A DNA stretch of 64,000 nt from Candidatus Bathyarchaeia archaeon (lineage in GTDB: Archaea > Thermoproteota > Bathyarchaeia > 40CM-2-53-6), in contig DASYWW010000037.1 in the NCBI GenBank assembly GCA_035935655.1, forward strand, positions 237,898 to 301,897. Direction: 5' to 3'. Under the pieces are notes generated by a model, which saw only the letters and a list, made by a program, of their open reading frames with translations, did not search any database and was not told the DNA's origin. Below, in pieces: positions 1-6,198 of this stretch. Every line of letters starts with the position of its first letter. Positions within the stretch are counted from its first letter, which is position 1. Position numbers and translations under genes: made by a program.

Positions 1-539
1 CAAAACCGCCTTCAGCGGCGCTTGACTCATCTAGAGTCAGAATGGAGAACACGCTAAAGTCCAGCCAGACGGATGCGTTGTCGGAGTTGCAACCTCTCTA
101 TGAGAGGAAGGAGGTCCAGGAGAGGCCTGACATCTGGATTGTGAGGGGACAGAACAACATTCTAGACAGGATCAAGGAAACACTAGGGCGAACCAGGAGA
201 GAGCTGCTCGTAGCGATGCCCGTCGTTCCAGAGTCCGTAATCTCCATGGCCGCACCGCTCTTGTCTCTCATGGTTAGCCGAGGCATCAGGGTGTCACTCA
301 TGGTTCCAAGCATTACTGGCAAGGATATGATCAAGAGGCTGAAAGGGGTGGCCGAAGTTAGGGTCCGAGACCAAATGTTCGGCGGAGGGATGATCTCGGA
401 CAGTGGCGAAATAATCATCCTCCTCGGCGAAGAGCCTGAGAAGGGGCTTACCTTGGCTATCTCCTCACACCACGAGGGTCTAGTAAAGTTTGGAAAAATC
501 TATTTCGAGTTCCTCTGGGAAAACTCCAGACCAGTGTAG
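1..539 (+). CDS. TrmB-family transcriptional regulator, C-terminal part (5' end outside window)
   Basis: The reading frame is open to the first base of the window; the in-frame ATG at 42 is probably internal, because the codons before it continue the amphipathic helix expected between the winged-helix DNA-binding domain and the effector domain of TrmB proteins. The visible part has the DxWxxxG start of the PLD-like/TrmB effector domain (about residues 30-160 from the ATG), with alternating beta strands and helices (ELLVAMPVV, IRVSLMVPS, EVRVRD, EIIILLGEE) and the closing FGKIYFEFLWE helix. TrmB regulators bind sugars or other small effectors and control transport or metabolic genes. The DNA-binding half is not visible, so target and effector are unknown. 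Family assignment is fairly good, function is inferred. Confidence 0.7.
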   Translation, partial: KPPSAALDSSRVRMENTLKSSQTDALSELQPLYERKEVQERPDIWIVRGQNNILDRIKETLGRTRRELLVAMPVVPESVISMAAPLLSLMVSRGIRVSLMVPSITGKDMIKRLKGVAEVRVRDQMFGGGMISDSGEIIILLGEEPEKGLTLAISSHHEGLVKFGKIYFEFLWENSRPV

Positions 540-636
540 AGAGCTCTGGCGAGACTCTGACAAAAGGGTAAAAGGCTATGACCTATTCGTCCGGACGATG
601 CTCCGGTGGTGTAGCCCGGTTTAGCATAGCGGCCTT

Positions 637-659
637 AGCCCTGAAAACAGGGTGGCCAA
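637..659 (+). other. tRNA-Glu intron 1 (anticodon loop, 34/35)
   Basis: Bulge-helix-bulge: exon GGCC 631-634 pairs with intron GGCC 654-657. The bulges TT/A (635-637) and AA/T (658-660) are cut after the second base. The inner helix 638-643/648-653 has loop AAAA. Removal creates the TTC anticodon across the junction. Confidence 0.75.
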
Positions 660-666
660 TCGTGCC

Positions 667-707
667 CAACTGGGCGACGGCGAAGAATCCTGCAGGGATT
701 CAGAGCC
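667..707 (+). other. tRNA-Glu intron 2 (anticodon stem 3' strand), boundaries shiftable
   Basis: Needed to restore the anticodon stem: GCC at 664-666 must be followed by GT at 708-709. GCC is repeated at 705-707, so the boundaries can slide by up to three bases without changing the mature tRNA. The intron holds a 6-bp hairpin (685-690/696-701). I could not draw a canonical bulge-helix-bulge here, so this is the weakest of the four introns. Confidence 0.5.
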
Positions 708-719
708 GTTGATCGCGGG

Positions 720-748
720 AGGCTTAACGGGAACGTTGAGCCCGCGAA
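720..748 (+). other. tRNA-Glu intron 3 (53/54, between T stem and T loop)
   Basis: Bulge-helix-bulge: CGCG 714-717 pairs with CGCG 743-746. The bulges are GG/A (718-720) and AA/T (747-749). A 9-bp inner hairpin (721-729/734-742) is closed by loop GGAA. Removal joins GCGGG to TTCAAA. Confidence 0.75.
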
Positions 749-749
749 T

Positions 750-1220
750 TCAAAGGCGGCCCTGGCCGCGGAAAATCCCGCCCGGAGCACCATTCTTCCA
801 CGCTAGCTTACCCTGCCGCCTCCTCAACGACGGGAAGCTCTGTTGAAACTCCCTGTAAACTGTTTCTTCTACTCGTCCGCCGTGTTGCAGAATGTAGCTT
901 GCCTCACGTGATTTTCTTCCCAAGAGGTACGGAAGTATTCTAGTGATGACTGCCACTGCTCGAGATCCTTGTGCCTCAGCCTCATAGCGACCCTTTCGAG
1001 GCCCCATTAGGGCGACGCCCATCAGAGCAGCTGCCCTTCCAATAGGTTCAGGTTCATAAATGCCTATTCTTACTCTTGCACGGAAGTATCTCTTGCCATT
1101 CACCGGTGCGCTCATGTAGGTAACTTCACCATCGGCGAGAATCAAAGCTCCCAGCCAAGCAGCATTGACCTCTTGGCCAAGCGGAGCAATCATCTGGGCC
1201 GTTATTGGCTTGCTTCCCAT
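750..1220 (-). CDS. LAGLIDADG-type homing endonuclease, single motif, 156 aa
   Basis: Residues 22-32 read WLGALILADGE, a LAGLIDADG motif whose acidic residue (Asp30) would bind the catalytic metal. One motif in a protein of about 150 residues fits the homodimeric class. Such enzymes make a site-specific double-strand cut, usually in an intron-less copy of a host gene. Here the gene is not inside an intron: it faces the tRNA-Glu gene, and its last 14 or so codons are antisense to the tRNA 3' end. The C-terminal NGAPGGIF stretch is simply the complement of the acceptor and T stem. The middle of the protein diverges from well-known members. No RNA maturase function can be read from the sequence. 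Confidence 0.6.
   Translation of the reverse strand: MGSKPITAQMIAPLGQEVNAAWLGALILADGEVTYMSAPVNGKRYFRARVRIGIYEPEPIGRAAALMGVALMGPRKGRYEAEAQGSRAVAVITRILPYLLGRKSREASYILQHGGRVEETVYREFQQSFPSLRRRQGKLAWKNGAPGGIFRGQGRL
755..775 (+). other. tRNA-Glu intron 4 (T loop, 59/60)
   Basis: A 21-base insert between TTCAAA and the last T-loop base. It contains the hairpin GCGGC 756-760 / GCCGC 765-769. Boundaries were chosen to give the 7-base T loop TTCAAAT. They could slide by a base because A residues flank both sides. Confidence 0.6.
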
Positions 1221-1854
1221 TACGAACCCAGACTATCGAGATACTGTTCAGCATATGCTGAAGAGGCGTCCGAAGCTTTATTCCCTTTCCCTAGAAACTT
1301 CGGTCCAGAGGCCTGTGGGTCTTGAGGACACCTTAGACCTCCGTGGCAGCACTCTCACCTTGGTTCATCCTACGCAAACTAAACGCTCGCGCATTCTTAT
1401 TGAGTGTTCTGTCATGTCTTCGGTTGATCGATGACTAGACTTGCTCTCATCGACTCGGAGGATTACCGTAGTCGTCGGGTTCCCCCTCACTGCTTTACCT
1501 GAGAGCCCTTGCGCCTCGGAGACGAGCAGTCTCTTCTTGGCAGTGAACGGTCAAACCTCTATCGCCCCCTCATGCCCGTAGCGTGGTAGCTTGGCACATT
1601 GCCATGCCAGGGATTTTACGGTGGCCAACCACCGGTTATCCCAGTTTTGACCCGTCGCGTGGTCGAAGTCGCTCTCCTCATCCCAACGTGACAAGCTCAT
1701 ACAACGAACGCCTCTGCGATGTGACCGGTCATTCCTCGAACATAACAGTCAGAGCTGACCGAAGCCACCACCTCTCACCAGCAAACCGAAGAGTTGCGAG
1801 TGGTACGACCGTAGGGCTTATTTTGGCCAGAGCTTCTCTGTCATTTTTTTACGA
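1221..1854. other. gene-free but structured sequence, candidate ncRNA
   Basis: No convincing protein gene. The segment 1549-1652 folds well: outer helix GGTCAAA 1549-1555 / TTTGACC 1646-1652, hairpin TGGCA 1592-1596 / TGCCA 1605-1609, and a stacked hairpin GGGAT 1610-1614 / ATCCC 1638-1642 enclosing CGGTGG-CCAA-CCACCG (1619-1634). Inverted repeats also lie at about 1500-1540. The minus strand carries, in order, AGGTAA, a GGGGGAACCC block, GAGCAAG and GACAGAAC, which recall RNase P RNA core motifs. I cannot draw the P4 helix, so identity stays open. Confidence 0.4.
1817..1825 (+). promoter_or_regulatory. TATA-like box for tRNA-Leu
   Basis: CTTATTTTG lies 30 bases before the first base of tRNA-Leu, the usual spacing for an archaeal TATA box with little or no leader. 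Confidence 0.4.
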
Positions 1855-1966
1855 GCGGGGGTACCATAGCCAGGTCAAATGGGCAGTGGGCTCAACAAGA
1901 TCCCGCCAAGGGCTTAGGACCCTGTGGCGAAGGCCTTCGTGGGTTCGAATCCCACCCCCCGCACCA
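1855..1966 (+). tRNA. tRNA-Leu (anticodon TAG) with one intron
   Basis: Acceptor stem GCGGGGG 1855-1861 pairs with 1956-1962, followed by A and encoded CCA (1964-1966). The D stem is CCAT/ATGG (1864-1867/1879-1882). The T arm GTGGG-TTCGAAT-CCCAC is at 1939-1955. The long variable arm (1925-1938) marks a class II tRNA. The anticodon loop CTTAGGA (1913-1919) reads TAG. The anticodon stem CAG+GG / CCCTG closes only after removal of an intron at 29/30. Mature length is 88 bases with CCA. Confidence 0.9.
1887..1910 (+). other. tRNA-Leu intron (29/30, anticodon stem)
   Basis: A 24-base intron with bulges AG/T (1885-1887) and AG/G (1909-1911). The central helix GGC 1882-1884 / GCC 1905-1907 has a G-A pair at its end, and the inner helix is GGG 1888-1890 / CCC 1902-1904. 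Confidence 0.7.
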
Positions 1967-2069
1967 ATGAAATCAGCGTGAGTTTTTGCGAGAAATGGGC
2001 CACTCACAGACCTCGGACGGAAAAACGATCCGATGGTGGCCAGGCGCGAAAGGCTTGTTTGACAGCGCC

Positions 2070-3059
2070 CTAGCGTCTTTGCCTTTTCTTGCTGAACCCT
2101 GACACAAGGCGCCTTTCAGAAATGAAGGAGAAAACGCCCAGAACTGATACGGAGAGGATTACTAACCCCATAACTGTCTCAGGCGTGTCGCTGAACACAA
2201 CTATGATCAAGTCGCCGTTCGCAACTGACCTCGCCGGAGCTGTAACCTTTGAAGTCAAACGATAGAATAGTCCATAGAACACGCGGCTACCTCCGCCGGG
2301 TTCATTTATCGTCGTGAGGATCTCGACACCCAAAAGCCCTCCCCTGAACGACCAACTGAGAAGGTTACCGGGATCATATCCAAACGTCCATTTTGAGATA
2401 GGGGTATTGATTGTGCTAAAGTTCAGTGTTTCAACATTCTTCACCAAGATGGGAAAATCCCGCGGGAGCAACGGATGTCCGTTTACTAGAAACGTAAACC
2501 TGATTGGGGAACCCAGACCCCCCCGGCTCGCACTCGCAAGTTGACCGGCCACGTTCACGAGATACCCCGTGCCGATGTTGTTCACCTCGTAGCCTCCAAC
2601 AGTGACGTTAGAAGGCACTGAGAACGACTTCCAAGCCATATCCACCTGTGAGTTTCCCGACTTGTCAGTTTGGATCCCACTCAGATCAAAACTCAGGGAG
2701 ATGTTCAACCACTGAATCGAAGTGCTATTCATCCAAGAAGAAGACCTGGATTGGAGAACCAAGTTAGAGACACGGGCAGATGAATCCTTTGCCCCAATCG
2801 CTTGCTGAACCGCAGCCGCAAGGCTCGTCGAGTTAGAGCCCTCTAGGACACCACTGAACTGTGGTAGAGTAAACGATGCTTCGTATGCCGTGATATTCTG
2901 GAAGATGCTCAAATTGGCTGATGCATGAACTACCCCATTGGCGACGTTGGCCGACAGACTGGCGAGCGGAGCAGAGGCGTCCACTCTCGGTGGAGAGAAG
3001 GCTGCCAAGACGAGTAGGAGGAGAGCGCCAACAATTACAGTCCGCTTAGCCGGAGTCAT
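2070..3059 (-). CDS. Membrane-anchored secreted protein, unknown function, 329 aa
   Basis: An N-terminal signal peptide (about residues 7-28, hydrophobic core VGALLLLVLAAF) is followed by some 260 residues of beta-rich extracellular sequence with several N-x-S/T sequons (for example NIS, NSTS, NFS). A C-terminal membrane helix (about 295-315, VMGLVILSVSVLGVFSF) ends in a basic tail RRLVSGFSKKRQRR. This topology puts the body outside the cell. I recognise no domain. It is divergent from the gene at 3141 with an 81-base gap, so the two may share a promoter region. It could be a surface-layer-associated or sensor protein; nothing in the sequence decides this. Confidence 0.75.
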   Translation of the reverse strand: MTPAKRTVIVGALLLLVLAAFSPPRVDASAPLASLSANVANGVVHASANLSIFQNITAYEASFTLPQFSGVLEGSNSTSLAAAVQQAIGAKDSSARVSNLVLQSRSSSWMNSTSIQWLNISLSFDLSGIQTDKSGNSQVDMAWKSFSVPSNVTVGGYEVNNIGTGYLVNVAGQLASASRGGLGSPIRFTFLVNGHPLLPRDFPILVKNVETLNFSTINTPISKWTFGYDPGNLLSWSFRGGLLGVEILTTINEPGGGSRVFYGLFYRLTSKVTAPARSVANGDLIIVVFSDTPETVMGLVILSVSVLGVFSFISERRLVSGFSKKRQRR

Positions 3060-3140
3060 ATTCCGCTAGAATTATCAATCGGAAACGCATCTCTTAAAGG
3101 TAGTCGAGCGATCGACTCTATCGAAGGCGACTAATCCGTC

Positions 3141-4034
3141 TTGGCCGCGGGAAGGACAATTAAGACCGTCAAGAAAAAGTCAAAGAGGAGGCTATTCCTC
3201 GCTCTTTCAATCACGCTTATAGTCATCTTCGGGGGAGTTGGGTATCTCCTGTTCTATAATCCCTACCAGGGAGGGCTGGCGATCGATTGGCAATTGAAGA
3301 TCGTATTTTATGACCTGCAGACCGGGACGAATGTTACACTACCGCCTGGTATCGGAGTTCAGGGTGAAATAATCAACAACTACACTCTCTTTCGATACGG
3401 TCCTGACCGTTACGCACCGATTAGTACTCGCGACACTACTGGAACCGTCTACGTTCAATCGACTGTGCCGACGATCTATACGTTCGGAGACCTGTTCAAC
3501 ATCTGGGGAAAGCAATTCAACCAAAAATGCGTTCCCAACCCCCTGACAAATTTCGCAACTCTCTATTGCACTAGGCCGGGCGAGGCGATAGTCTGGGACG
3601 CTGATAATGATGGTGGCAGCTACGATCCCTCGGATCAGGTAATGCTTCTCGGCAACAACACAGCTCCTGCTCAAGGTTCGCCCCTCAGTACCGATCCTCA
3701 CATCAAATACGTTGACTCCGACAGCAATAGTCAATGGGATCCCGGGGAGACAATAGTCTATGATTCGAACTTAAACGGAATCTACGATTCCGGCGATAGG
3801 CTCATAGCAGGAACGACCCCCTCCACCGGCACACAGCTGAAGTCTGATTCGAGAATCTACTTCATAGATTCCGTGGTTCAGAATGGCACTTGGGATCCTC
3901 CCATACTCCCACCGGCCATGATTGATATTGGTCTTGACAAGGAACGATGCGTTAACCAGGCACTGGGCCTTTCAGCCAACAAGAGCTGGGAGATCATCAT
4001 TAACTCGCCAGTTGGCGTGTCGCAGCATTGCTAG
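3141..4034 (+). CDS. Membrane-anchored protein with calcium-binding-type repeats, 297 aa
   Basis: It starts at TTG; the following MAAGRTIKTVKKKSKRR is a basic cytosolic stub before a membrane helix (about 18-38). The extracellular part has two acidic repeats (about residues 150-225) of the type DxDxNxxWDPGExxxYDxNxNxxYDxGDxxIxGTxP. The same unit occurs about 12 times in the protein at 20026-23508 and also in those at 24816 and 55448. The spacing of Asp/Asn and Gly resembles EF-hand-like or thrombospondin type 3 calcium loops, so calcium binding is inferred. Two Cys in the last 30 residues may form a disulfide. No enzymatic domain is visible. Confidence 0.7.
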   Translation: MAAGRTIKTVKKKSKRRLFLALSITLIVIFGGVGYLLFYNPYQGGLAIDWQLKIVFYDLQTGTNVTLPPGIGVQGEIINNYTLFRYGPDRYAPISTRDTTGTVYVQSTVPTIYTFGDLFNIWGKQFNQKCVPNPLTNFATLYCTRPGEAIVWDADNDGGSYDPSDQVMLLGNNTAPAQGSPLSTDPHIKYVDSDSNSQWDPGETIVYDSNLNGIYDSGDRLIAGTTPSTGTQLKSDSRIYFIDSVVQNGTWDPPILPPAMIDIGLDKERCVNQALGLSANKSWEIIINSPVGVSQHC

Positions 4035-4091
4035 CTGGTTGAGCTGCTCAGAACCTTGAGACCGCTCGTAGGAGTGGTCTGCCTAGTTTGA

Positions 4092-5117
4092 TTATGAGGC
4101 GGTAAATGGTTGGTCAACCAAATGGCAGGCGACCCAGTGGTTCTTTTCAACCTCCATTAATGGAGGATCCACTGATGTGCACCTGATATGAGCATATGGA
4201 CAGCGCGTGTTGAAATGGCACCCCGGAGGGGGCGCGATAGGACTGGGAATCTCACCACTGATCACTTCTCCTGTGCGTTTGATCGCAGGGTCGGGAACAG
4301 GAACCGCTCCAATCAGGGCCCTAGTGTAAGGATGAAGAGGTCTGTTAATTATCGCATCAACATCCCCTAGCTCAACTACTCTTCCAAGATACATGACCGC
4401 AACCCTGTCACAAATGTGGCGCGCTAAGGCGAGGTCGTGAGTAATGTAGAGAAAAGACGCTCCCCGCTTCTGAACCAGAGTCAGCATCAAGTTCAGAACT
4501 TCGGCCCTAATCGAAACGTCAAGCATAGAAACAGGCTCGTCTGCCACAACGAACTCGGGATTCAGCACGAAAGCCCGTGCAACAGCGACCCTTTGTCTCT
4601 GCCCGCCGCTCATCTCATGCGGGAATCTATGCATGAACTCCTCAGGGGGAACAAGCTCGACCTCTCGCAAGATCTGCTTCACTCTCTCATCAAGCTCATC
4701 ACGAGTCTTCGTGACTTTTTGAATTCGCAGCGGCTCAGCGACGATATCCTTGATCATCATTCTAGGGTTCAGGGATTCAAAGGGATCCTGGAAGATGATT
4801 TGCATTTCCTTACGGAGAGGTTTGAGTTCTCTCGAGGAGAGATGGGAAATGTCTTTCCCCTTGTAGAGGATCTTCCCTTCAGTCGGGTCGGTGAGCCTAA
4901 TCAGTAGCCTTCCCGTGGTCGTCTTTCCGCTTCCGCTTTCTCCGACGAGCCCTAAGACTTCACCCTTCCTGACGAAGAGATTTATCCCGTCAACTGCCCG
5001 TACCAGAAGCTCCGACCGAGCGAAGAGAGTCGAGGCAAATCCACGTTTTATCGGAAAGTATTTTTTCAGTCCTTGGGCGGCTATTATTTCCTCATTTTCC
5101 AAATTGCTCAGATCCAT
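4092..5117 (-). CDS. dppF: Oligopeptide/dipeptide ABC transporter ATP-binding protein DppF
   Basis: This is the second nucleotide-binding subunit of a peptide importer. Walker A GESGSGKTT is at 59-67, Q loop FQDPFESLNP near 109-118, signature SGGQRQRV at 170-177, Walker B FVVADEP at 189-195 and the switch His at 227 (THD). The C-terminal 60 residues contain the Cys-rich oligopeptide motif (PGCHFNTRCPYA and later Cys), typical of the OppD/OppF C-terminal extension, which can hold an iron-sulfur cluster in some members. The length of 341 aa is normal. It starts 3 bases after the dppD stop, so it is last in the operon. Substrate class comes from family knowledge and from the adjacent peptide-binding proteins. 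Confidence 0.92.
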   Translation of the reverse strand: MDLSNLENEEIIAAQGLKKYFPIKRGFASTLFARSELLVRAVDGINLFVRKGEVLGLVGESGSGKTTTGRLLIRLTDPTEGKILYKGKDISHLSSRELKPLRKEMQIIFQDPFESLNPRMMIKDIVAEPLRIQKVTKTRDELDERVKQILREVELVPPEEFMHRFPHEMSGGQRQRVAVARAFVLNPEFVVADEPVSMLDVSIRAEVLNLMLTLVQKRGASFLYITHDLALARHICDRVAVMYLGRVVELGDVDAIINRPLHPYTRALIGAVPVPDPAIKRTGEVISGEIPSPIAPPPGCHFNTRCPYAHIRCTSVDPPLMEVEKNHWVACHLVDQPFTAS

Positions 5118-5120
5118 TTC

Positions 5121-6077
5121 CTAGTAGAGATAACACGCCACCGAATGGTTTGAGGAGCCCGACTTTTTCATTTCTGGGAACGTTGTCTTGCAAACATCCA
5201 TCGCGAAGGGGCACCTCGGATGGAACGGGCACCCGCTGGGGGGGGACAGAAGGTCCGGAGGCTGGCCGGGGATCGAGGTAAGCTTCTTCCTCTCCCCCTT
5301 GATACTGGGAAAAGCGCCCAATAGACCTTGAGTGTAGGGATGAAGAGGTTCCTTGAACACGGCCTCGGCATCTCCATATTCCACAATATGACCAGCGTAC
5401 ATTATCGCAATCTTCTCACATACTTCAGCAACCAATGACAAGTCGTGACTTATCACCATCATGGAGAGGCCCAATTTCTCCTTTAGGCCTCGCATCAACT
5501 GCAGGACTTGCGCCTGGACAACTACGTCGAGAGCAGTTCCCGGTTCGTCGGCTATCAACAATTTCGGGTTCGAGGCAAGGGCCATTGCAATCAACGCCCG
5601 TTGGCGCATTCCACCACTGAACTCGTGTGGATAATTTCTGACTCGGGAGGGCTCGACTCCCACCATCTCGAAAAGTGCCTCTGCACGTCTCCATGCTTCC
5701 GACTTGGATACGTTCGGTTCATGCAATCTTATTGCTTCGACTATTTGGTCGCCCACTTTGAACACGGGATTCAAGGCATTCATGGCGCCTTGAAACACTA
5801 TAGAGATTCCTTTCCATCGTATCTTGCGCATCTCTTTATCGTTCAGCGGAACCAGGTCTGTTCCATCGAAGATTATCTTGCCCCTCCTTACTCGGCCCCC
5901 CATGGGGAGAATTTTCAGGATCGACAGCGCGACAGTTGTCTTTCCGCATCCAGATTCTCCGACAACCCCTAGAGCTTCTCCTTTTTCGATTTCAAAGTTA
6001 ACGTTCTCAGCCGCCTTCACCCATCCTCTCAGGATGCGATACTGAGTAGTTAGATCTTGGACTTGCAGCAATGGCAT
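5121..6077 (-). CDS. dppD: Oligopeptide/dipeptide ABC transporter ATP-binding protein DppD
   Basis: First nucleotide-binding subunit, 318 aa, normal size. Walker A GESGCGKTT is at 40-48, signature SGGMRQRA at 154-161, Walker B LLIADEPGTALD at 173-184 and switch His at 211. The OppD-type C terminus has PSGCPFHPRCPFAMDVC, again a three- to four-Cys cluster. It pairs with DppF to power uptake through DppB/DppC. The ATG start follows a 121-base gap after dppC. On the minus strand that gap contains CCTTATCTT (about 6129-6137), a possible internal TATA box, so dppDF may have some transcription of their own. Confidence 0.92.
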   Translation of the reverse strand: MPLLQVQDLTTQYRILRGWVKAAENVNFEIEKGEALGVVGESGCGKTTVALSILKILPMGGRVRRGKIIFDGTDLVPLNDKEMRKIRWKGISIVFQGAMNALNPVFKVGDQIVEAIRLHEPNVSKSEAWRRAEALFEMVGVEPSRVRNYPHEFSGGMRQRALIAMALASNPKLLIADEPGTALDVVVQAQVLQLMRGLKEKLGLSMMVISHDLSLVAEVCEKIAIMYAGHIVEYGDAEAVFKEPLHPYTQGLLGAFPSIKGERKKLTSIPGQPPDLLSPPSGCPFHPRCPFAMDVCKTTFPEMKKSGSSNHSVACYLY

Positions 6078-6198
6078 ATTGGTGATCGCTCTAGGTCCGG
6101 TCCTCGCAAAACAATCTCAAGGGCGAAGATAAGGCTTGGGGATAGTTGACGGCTTGAAGATTGATACGACCCTACGGCTGCTGCTAGGTGTATCCCGA

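Larger units (their letters stand above)
600..792 (+). tRNA. tRNA-Glu (anticodon TTC), apparently with four introns
   Basis: The 7-bp acceptor stem (600-606 with 782-788), discriminator A and encoded CCA (790-792) frame the gene, and the first 27 bases match archaeal tRNA-Glu closely. Exons that give a perfect cloverleaf are 600-636, 660-666, 708-719, 749-754 and 776-792. The anticodon loop becomes CTTTCGT on stem GCGGC/GCCGT, and the T arm becomes GCGGG-TTCAAAT-CCCGC. Mature length is 79 bases with CCA, which fits the long D loop and 5-base variable loop. Introns 1 and 3 (637-659, 720-748) have clear bulge-helix-bulge folds; the others are placed by cloverleaf fit. A TATA-like stretch lies at about 566-575. 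The 3' end overlaps a convergent endonuclease gene. Confidence 0.85.

Noticed and set aside
600..792. Reading the anticodon of the first tRNA as TCA (selenocysteine or suppressor) from one large intron
   Set aside because: Acceptor, D arm and discriminator match tRNA-Glu, the variable region is short, and the bulge-helix-bulge of intron 1 yields TTC with a proper 7-base loop.
1221..1854. Firm annotation as RNase P RNA
   Set aside because: Several motifs occur in the right order on the minus strand, but P4 pairing fails and CR-I is uncertain. Kept only as a hypothesis to test.
1583..1981. 132-codon open frame over the tRNA-Leu gene
   Set aside because: It runs through the whole tRNA-Leu and the structured noncoding region and encodes a sequence without domain character.
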